Source: Akebia trifoliata (taxonomy: Eukaryota > Streptophyta > Magnoliopsida > Ranunculales > Lardizabalaceae). From it: 64,000 nt of DNA. Shown piece by piece: positions 57,019 to 64,000 of the stretch. Position 1 is the first letter of the stretch. Each line of letters begins with the position of its first letter. The translations under genes and the position numbers were made by a program. The stretch is taken from assembly GCA_017979445.1 (NCBI GenBank), contig CM030716.1:15643443-15707442 (forward strand). The letters are read 5' to 3'. The notes beneath the pieces are model-generated. The model was not told the origin of the DNA, made no database searches, and saw nothing but the letters and a program-made list of their open reading frames with translations.

Positions 57019-57814
57019 AAGAAAAATCGAAGAAAATTCCAAGCTGAGAGCTGTCCAAGCTGAAACATCAGAAGTCCGAATAATCAAGTTCAATACTTAG
57101 CTTAAACCAAGCATAGACTCAGAAGCCACAAGTATCTTGTCTACGATCGATCTGAAAATGTTTACTTCCCCAAGTGAACCAATAAAGAGAAGGGTGAATC
57201 CTATGATGAGTCTCAAAAGGAAATATTTTGTTCTCTTGAGCCTGACTCAAAATCTTTAATAAAATCAACCAAAATTAAAAGTTGGATCTTTATTGCGCTT
57301 GTGGTAACCAAATATTTCAAACCTTCATACAAGGGGCATTTTCTTTCTTCTTTAATGTAACATTTCCCCCTTATACTAGGGGTATTTTTTAATTTTTGCA
57401 TGATGTGTTCAATTATCTTCAATGCCACGTACATTGTCAAACTAGGGGTATTTTGTCTTTGAGCAATGTTAATCCTAAAAAATAATAGGAACCCCAAACT
57501 TAAGGTTACTCTCTTGATAACAGTTTTTCAAAAAAATTTTGAGGTTCAAAAGAAATAAAAAATTCAGGTTTTAAATTCATAAAACTTTTTGGATAAAACC
57601 TTGAGGTTCAAGCAAAAGCACTTTGGATCTCACATTTGACTGTGTCCAAAGATCAACTAATAACTCATTAGGAAATATGGCATTCTTTCGTTCCCAGATT
57701 CCTTTCTAGATCCAATCATTCTTAGATTCAATCATTTCTCTTCCTGATTCATTCCAATCAGTCTTCTCAAAATTCATTCATTATTTCCCAAAATTCCTTC
57801 GTTCCTCTGCCAGT
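57019..57814. other. Non-coding 3' region of element C
   Basis: Collinear with the same region in A and B. No gene; repeated ACTAGGGGTATTTT phrases occur near 57375 and 57440. Confidence 0.5.
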
Positions 57815-58640
57815 TTTGCTCAGTTACCGCCAAGGGTTATCTTGAATTTTGTCCAGTTATCGCCAAGGGTTAACTTGGATTTTGCTCAGTTGCAGCCAAG
57901 GGTTATCTTGGATTTTGCTCAGTTGCAGCCAAGGGTTATCTTGGATTTTGCTCAGTTTTCGCCAAGGGTTATCTTGGATTTTGCTCAGATGTCGCCAAGG
58001 GTTATCTTGGATTTTGCTCAGATGCCGCCAAGGGTTATTTTGGATTTTGCTCAGTTGTCGCCAAGGGTTATCTTGGATTTTGCTCAGTTTCCGCCAAGGG
58101 TTATCTTCAATTTTGGTCAGATGCCGCCAAAGGTTATCTTGGATTTTGCTCAGTTGTCGCCAAGGGTTATCTTGGATTTTGCTCAGTTGCCGCCAAGGAT
58201 TATCTTGGATTTTGTTCAGATGCCGCCAAGGGTTATCTTGGATTTTGCTCAGTTGCCGCCAAGGGTTATCTTGGATTTTGCTCAGTTGCCGCCAAGGGTT
58301 ATCTTGGATTTTGCTCAGTTACCGCCAAGGGTTATCTTGGTTTTTTCTCAGATGCCGCCAAGGGTTAACTTGGATTTTTGCTCAGATGCCGCCAAGGGTT
58401 AACTTGGATTTTGCTCAGTTACCGCCAAGGGTTATCTTGGATTTTGCTCAGTTGCCGCCAAGGGTTATCTTGGATTTTGCTTAGTTACCGTCGAGGGTTT
58501 TCTCGGAATTATGCTCAGTTTATACTTAATTTATGCTCAGATTATGCTCAAATTATGCTCAGTTATGCTCAGTTTATGCTCAGTCTATGCTCAGTTTATG
58601 CTCAGATTATGCTCAAATTATGCTCAGATTTTACTCAGTT
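57815..58640 (+). repeat. 33-bp minisatellite, about 20 well-kept units, ending in short TATGCTCAG repeats
   Basis: Units GCCGCCAAGGGTTATCTTGG plus ATTTTGCTCAGTT, 33 bp, mostly with one or two differences. After about 58505 the array changes to 10-15 bp units around TTTATGCTCAG. Since 33 is divisible by three, two overlapping frames of 186 and 211 codons stay open (repeat MPPRVILDFAQ in one, CRQGLSWILLS in the other). No start context or conservation argues for a protein. Confidence 0.93.
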
Positions 58641-58891
58641 CCAACTTAAACTCTTTGAAATTTATCACAGATTTTAAATCACACACTTGCACAGTTGTTA
58701 CATCAGTCAAAGAAAATTTTCTAAAACTCAAGGACCTGACAACCTTTTAGTTCGGGGAGAGCTTTACCCTCAAGGATCCGAACACCCTAACGAATTGCTA
58801 AATCAGACTGCAAAATGAACTGTTACTAGCTTTGGCATTCAGATATCGCACTATCTACCAAAATAGATTTGCTATCTAGTTGTTTCAACCC

Positions 58892-58910
58892 TCTGCCAAA
58901 GAGGGGCATC
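58892..58910 (+). other. Polypurine tract of element C
   Basis: CTCTGCCAAAGAGGGGCATC ends directly at the 3' LTR. Confidence 0.85.
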
Positions 58911-60636
58911 TGTAGACACCCCATTTTTGCATCCGCCTGATTAATCAACTCGTCAACCAGATCGTAATGATTCCCAATGATGGATGTTATTTCCATTGCT
59001 TTACTTTGTTATCAGATATGTTTCAGAAATCCGGATGAGGTATTTTGAACTACAAAACATTAGAAACCACGCTACGCTAGGAAAATACGATCCCAGAAAC
59101 ATAGAAATCATCATCTTGCACACAAAAAGAAGCTTCACGATAAAAATCACTAAAAATTGACCAAATTACCAAAATACCCCTAACATTAAAAAAAATCCTA
59201 GAGCCTACATTACGCTTAGGAAAACTCTCTCAAACACATAAAACAACAAATCGAAACCAAATAAATCATTTCACCAATTTTAACAGAATTCGACAAAATT
59301 ATGAAAATACCCCTCATAAAGTTCACAATCATTTCACACAAAATTTTTTATAAATGACACAAACTAATATTTCCATTGAATTCATTACGAAAAATCGATT
59401 CTAAAACATCTTAGAACATTAAAAACTGACTTAAAACATGAAAAGTCCTCTCCGGAGGCAAAACGGTAATTTCACAATTTTCATAATTAAAAATTTAAAA
59501 ATTAATAAATAAAATATTAAATAATTAAAGTGAAACATTAATGAAATTAATTTAAAATTTTGAACTAAAAAAATCGATCAATCAGGCTCTCATGAAAAAT
59601 TGTTGAGGGTTCGTGAGATATTTCTTTAAGGACCCCTCCATTTGGGGGTCCAAAGAATTAAAGATATAATAGAGGGGGCTTCTCCAAAATTTAAAGTCAA
59701 TCAAGCAAGACTAAGGTCAAGGTATTAAAGTCAATCAAGTGAGACTAAAGTCAATTAAGCAAGACTGAAATCAAGATATTAAAAGTCAATCAATTAAGAC
59801 TAAAATCAAAATTTTAAAAGTCAATTAAATAAGACCAAAAGTCAAAATCATAATAGAGTTCTAATTAAATAATAACTATATCTAATAGAGTTCTAACTAA
59901 AACACAACTCCACCTAAAACAATTCTAATTAAAACACAACTCTACCTAAAATAATTCTAACTAAAACACAACTCTAATTAAATACTAACTCTATCTAAAT
60001 CAACCCCTAAAAAAATATATAAATAGTGGTGCTCACACCCTATTTTCGTATCAAATCATAAACCCTAAGAGAAGTAGGTCTAAAAGCCCCCCTCGCCTCC
60101 CATAAACCCTAGTTTTGGAGTTTCAACTCCTTACCTAACATCCCTTCTTCGATTTTAGCCTAAAAAACACCTTAAAACCCTTCAAGAACACCCCAAAATT
60201 CATAACAAACTCGAAGAATCCAAATCCAAAAAAGAGGAGATACCTTGCCTCGGAGATCAGAAATCAAATCCGGAGACAGAACGAAGCAAGAAGTACGGTA
60301 CAAGGAGTAATTTTTGTCGGATCTGAGGGAACAAAGTCTTTGCTATCAAAAAGGTATAACTTCTTATTTTTTATTTTATTATTATCTAGGTTTTTTTTTA
60401 GCAATGTAACTTATTTGGGAAATTAGTAGAGACCGACTTTGACCGGACGGGGTTGGTACCTAACACTTTCCAACCCCGTAACATGATCCCCGAATTTAAT
60501 TTTTTCTGTTCTAGATTAGTCCTTTATCTATTTAGAGTCATTGATCGATTCCTAGACCGTAATAACTAGGTGGCGACTCCTAAATCTCAAGGGTCAAAAG
60601 TGGATCCGCGCACCCCGCGGATCGATGGCGCTTTCA
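58911..60636 (+). repeat. 3' LTR of element C
   Basis: 1726 bp, TGTAGACACC...GGCGCTTTCA, TATA box near 60016-60025. Followed by the right target duplication CTCAG (60637-60641). Confidence 0.95.
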
Positions 60637-60819
60637 CTCAGACCTAAAAATGCCTCTTGTATGAAACTCTTCTTGAAATATTCATTTCTTTTTCTTTGGT
60701 TTCATATTTTTTTATTTTCTTTTTGGAGAGGTATTTTTTTATATCGTCGAACCTAAATGACTTCTCAGATTGCTTGCGTACCCATATTTTGGGATCAAAC
60801 CAAAAAGTAGTTCAATGAC
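60637..60819 (-). mobile_element. 3' region of minus-strand Tat element E (right part)
   Basis: Minus-strand sequence matches the post-integrase spacer of A-C (TTTTGGTTTGATCCCAAAAT, then the GGGTACG...CAATCTGAGAAG equivalent). Joining it across element C to 47190 gives an uninterrupted match, confirming that C inserted into E. Confidence 0.75.
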
Positions 60820-62427
60820 TGTAGATACGTGATCCTCGATTATGAGTACAACACCTACTAAGGATTGGAGTCGTCACCATTCATATTATAAGAGGGTGTG
60901 AATGGTCACCCGATGTAAAGTTTTTGAAAAAGTGACATTTTGGCATTTAGTGACTTACGATGGATAAGGTACTAACTAAACCTTGAGATCGGGGTAAGCG
61001 GCTCGATTGGAGAAAAGGGAAGGTGTTAGGCACCTTTTTCTGCCCACCACGTGGTGGTAACCTCAATTCAAATCGGTCATTTTAATTAAAAATAAAAATG
61101 AAATAAAGTGCCACGTGTTGGGGGCTTGTTCCCTAAGTAGGGACTTGCTTTTGACTTTAGCTTGTAAGGGTCATCTCATTGAAAGAGATCATAAAGGGTA
61201 TTAGCCTTGGACATAATCAATATTTGAAAAGTGTTGGCTAATGTCACGGATCAGTATTCCAATTGCCTCAAAACAGTTTTAAGATTAAAATCGATTTTTA
61301 TTTTTGAAAGAGACTACAACCCCTATACTTTTGACCAGATCGAAGTCCAATCTACCGGAGATAGGGGAGGAGAAGCATTACATCCTAAGTCCTTCTAAAA
61401 ATAAAATAAAGAGAGGAAGAGGATTATAGAAGAGGGATAAAGAGAGGATAGAGAGAGAAGGGGGAATTGATCCTTTGACCCACCTTGAAGCTTCAATCTT
61501 TTTCTTCTTCTTTTATGTTTTCTTGAGTCCTTAGTGGTTTATGAGAATGTCACTTTTTTGTATGATTAAAGGAGTAGGGAAGAGATGATATGGGAATTGA
61601 GTTGAATGTAATATTTTTATGTGAGACTTGGGGAGGGAGAGAATTGGTAAGGGGAATTGGTAATCATTTTGAAAAGGGATGGGGGTTATTTATAGGTGTT
61701 GGAAAGATATTTTGAGGGTATAATGGGGTGAATTGTTGGGAGAGTAGAGAATGGCATAGGTTTTAAAGGTGATAGGTATGAAATTTAGAGTGGAGGGGAG
61801 GGTAATTGTGTAATGAGTGAAAATGGATAGTGTTTGGATCCAAATGGTTTGGATCTTACCCAATCAATTTGGGTAGAGGGTTTGATGTAATGAGGTGATT
61901 TGTTTGGTTTAAGAGAATAGGAGTGTAAGGGAGTGATGTGTTGATGGAGTGTTAGGTTGGTTGAAGGGGTAAGGTGTTTAGAGTAGGAGAATGAGTTGTG
62001 TAAGGGGTAGGTTGGTTGGGTTTTAGGAGGATTAAGGAGATGATGACTTGTGTTAGAAGAATGAGAAGATGAAGTGATTTAGATGGATTGATTGGTGAGA
62101 AAGGGTATTAGATTGGAGATGAGGGGTATGGGTTTGATTTGTAAAAATGATTTCGTAAGAATTGATGAGAGGAGGTGTGGATTGTGATGTGAGTTGGTGA
62201 AGTGTTTAGAGAAAGGTGATGGGTTAGGGTATGGGTTGTGATGTGGGTGGTTGGTTTTGTTTGGAAAGGGTGAGGTGGTTGTTTTTGAAGAGAGATGATA
62301 TGGGTAGATGAATGTTAGAGAAAAGTGATAGAGGTAGGTGGTTAGATGAGGGAGGTAAGAAGGGGTGATGACATGTGTCATCTTTGATGATTAAGATGGT
62401 GATTGGTTGATGTGGATGAAATCGCTT
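60820..62427 (-). repeat. LTR-like sequence of another Tat-related family, minus orientation
   Basis: Starts TGTAGATACGTGATCC directly against the E remnant, as a reversed LTR 3' end would. Near 60990 GGAAGGTGTTAGGCACC is the reverse of the segment found in the LTRs of A-C, and near 60870 GGAGTCGTCACC is the reverse of the GGTGGCGACTCC motif. I cannot define the other end. From 61450 to 62400 the plus strand is strongly G-rich over C (GGGGAGGG, GGTTGGTTG); minus frames there are low-complexity. Confidence 0.5.
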
Positions 62428-64000
62428 TGAGCCCCGTAGTCGTTCGCTAAAATAACGGATATGGGTCCAATTACGTATCTCGGGGATTTTTAAGGAATAG
62501 GGAGTCGCCACTTAGTTTAGGTTTAGAAACATAGATAACTCCAAAATGAATCGGGTTGGTCCACGAGTAATGGGTAAGGGGACAGATTACGGGTTTCGGA
62601 AGGTGGTAGGCATCGAACCCACCTGATCAAAATGATCAGTCTCTACTGCGATCCAAAAATATCCTACGGTCAACATTCAAGAACTAAAGGTCAAACTAGG
62701 GTCCAATCATCATCAAATTGCATCGGATTTACTAAATAAATCTTATGGCTAAAATAATTACATTGTTTCTCGAGTGTCGCATAATAGAATCCCACAATTT
62801 AATAAGGCTTACATGGCATTAAAAATTAATGGATCGATTTAGTCACATTTCGGAAGAGTATGAAACCGATTTAATGCCATGTATACAAAAATTAGAGAAT
62901 CGACTCACATGCCCCAATTTCGTAAGAAAATTCAATTTTAAATTTCCAATGTACACAAAATCAGTTAGTCAACTCGATAATTTTGATTGAAGAAATTTTA
63001 ATTTTTTTAAATTGTCATGTGTATCAAAATTAGTGAATTAACCCATGCATTCTTAATCAACGAAATTTGATTTTTTTTTATGTCGCCACATGTACCAAAA
63101 ATCAGTGAGTTGACTCACAATTTATTAATCAAAAGAATCTTGATTTTTTTTGACTTGCCATGTGTATCAAATCGGTGAGTTAACCTACATGCCCAATTAA
63201 AAAAAAAGTTCAATTCAAATTTCCAATGTCCCCAAAATCAGTGAGTCGACTCACAATTTATTAATCAAAAGAATCTTGATTTTTTTTGGAATCGTCACGT
63301 GTATTAAATCCGTGAGTTAACCCACATACCCAATTTATAAAAAAAAAAATCAATTCAAGTTTTCAATGTCCCCAAAATCAGTAAGTCGACTCACAATTTT
63401 GATCAAGGAAATTTTGATTTTCCAAAATCACCACGTGCGCCAAACTTAATGAATTAGCCCATACATTTCTCAAAATCGACGAATTGATCCATTAATGTTA
63501 CAAAATGAGAAAATCAATCCGATAATATCAATTGGTTGATCTATTAATATTTCAGAAACTTTAAAAATTACCATCAGTGCCACGTACACCTCAAAAATCA
63601 GTGAATCCATTCAGATGCATAAAAAATTGAAATCAAGAATAAAATAAACAAGATGGAGGCATTAAACAAAAATATTCCCTTAAACTATCAATATGCAAAA
63701 GAAATAAATAAATAAATATATATTCTCCTACCCTATGGATGCGTCGAAACAAACGAAAAAACATGGAAACACATCTAAAAAAAATGTTTTAACCACACCA
63801 ATATGCTAAAACAAATAAACGATAAAACATAACAAAAATATGCAAAGGGGCAGATCTCCTCTACTCTTATCAGCATGCAAAAAAAAATTAAAAAAATTAA
63901 AAAAAATGAAAATTCTTCTAAGCCCATCAATATGCCATAGTATATATGAGAACATAAAGTACCAAAAAAAAAATTCTCCTTATTCTACAAATACAACAAA
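62428..64000 (-). repeat. Second LTR-like stretch, minus orientation, with tandem repeats
   Basis: GGGAGTCGCCACTTAG near 62500 and GGAAGGTGGTAGGC near 62600 are reversed Tat-LTR landmarks, in a family different from that at 60820. From about 62840 to 63600 degenerate units of about 70 bp (higher order about 139 bp) repeat AAAATCAGTGAGTCGACTCAC. It continues past the window. No gene. Confidence 0.45.

Larger units (their letters stand above)
47196..60636 (+). mobile_element. Element C: complete non-autonomous Tat-type LTR retrotransposon, 13.4 kb with nested solo LTR
   Basis: LTRs of 1689 and 1726 bp, perfect CTCAG duplications, intact primer-binding site and polypurine tract. Without the nested LTR and its duplication it would be about 11.7 kb. 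No gag, no protease and only the pol stub, so it needs enzymes supplied from elsewhere. LTRs are roughly 94-95% identical by eye, and the 5' LTR has a deletion of about 50 bp near 47435. It is therefore older than the Athila insertion. It sits in the post-integrase spacer of minus-strand element E. It alone carries the gene-like segment at 49600-51828. Confidence 0.93.

Noticed and set aside
57842..58484. Overlapping frames of 186 and 211 codons, candidates for a repeat protein
   Set aside because: They are different frames of one 33-bp minisatellite. Openness follows from the unit length, there is no supporting start context, and related arrays in A and B are diverged.
62079..62511. Minus-strand Pro/His/Ser-rich frames of 95-100 codons
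   Set aside because: Produced by the strand-biased C-rich composition; no domain.
60820..64000. A second complete LTR element at the right edge
   Set aside because: Two reversed LTR-like stretches are present but differ in sequence. I found no matching target duplication for GAC-side flank ATGAC, and the region leaves the window.

Overview
This is an AT-rich, repeat-dense plant nuclear window, most likely intergenic heterochromatin of a flowering plant (probably a eudicot). The calls rest on plant Ty3/gypsy lineages (Athila and Tat/Ogre), tRNA-Asp-type and tRNA-Arg-type primer-binding sites, 5-bp target duplications and many layers of nested insertion. I see no confident complete host gene, no rRNA or tRNA gene, and nothing prokaryotic. 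Species cannot be named from the sequence.

Layout. (1) 1-11086: element A, a plus-strand Tat-type element whose 5' end lies outside the window. It is interrupted by a 3.0-kb solo LTR (1860-4883, duplication GAATT) and ends in a 3' LTR (9547-11086). (2) 11087-13690: unassigned AT-rich sequence. (3) 13700-60819, minus strand: remains of older autonomous-type Tat elements (gag, RT, two RNase H domains, integrase, 3' non-coding region), called D and E here. They are the host of three later insertions: an Athila-type element (15210-25723, duplication AATAT), a rearranged Tat element B (27723-39284), and a complete Tat element C (47196-60636, duplication CTCAG). C itself carries a solo LTR of its own family (49861-51612, duplication GTCGT). 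(4) 60820-64000: minus-oriented LTR-like sequence of other Tat-related families, with tandem repeats.

How it works together. The Athila element is the only one with a nearly whole gag-protease-RT-RNase H-integrase set, and its LTRs are about 99% identical, so it is the youngest identifiable large insertion. Even so, five frame changes lie between gag and RT. Elements A, B and C lack gag and most of pol, and share the same internal pol deletion, so they look like a non-autonomous family that multiplied in trans. Each carries the same non-coding modules in the same order: a variable segment after the primer-binding site, a conserved 1.2-kb block, the pol stub, a tandem array of hairpins, a minisatellite of mainly 33-bp units, a polypurine tract and the LTR. 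The hairpin array, whose stems vary while pairing is kept, is the most interesting undescribed feature. Next are the pol-deleted family itself, an apparent fossil primer-binding site inside the Tat LTR, a gene-like segment with a possible small intron inside C, and a duplicated gag region that preserves the empty site of element B.

All alignments were made by eye within the window; identities are approximate.
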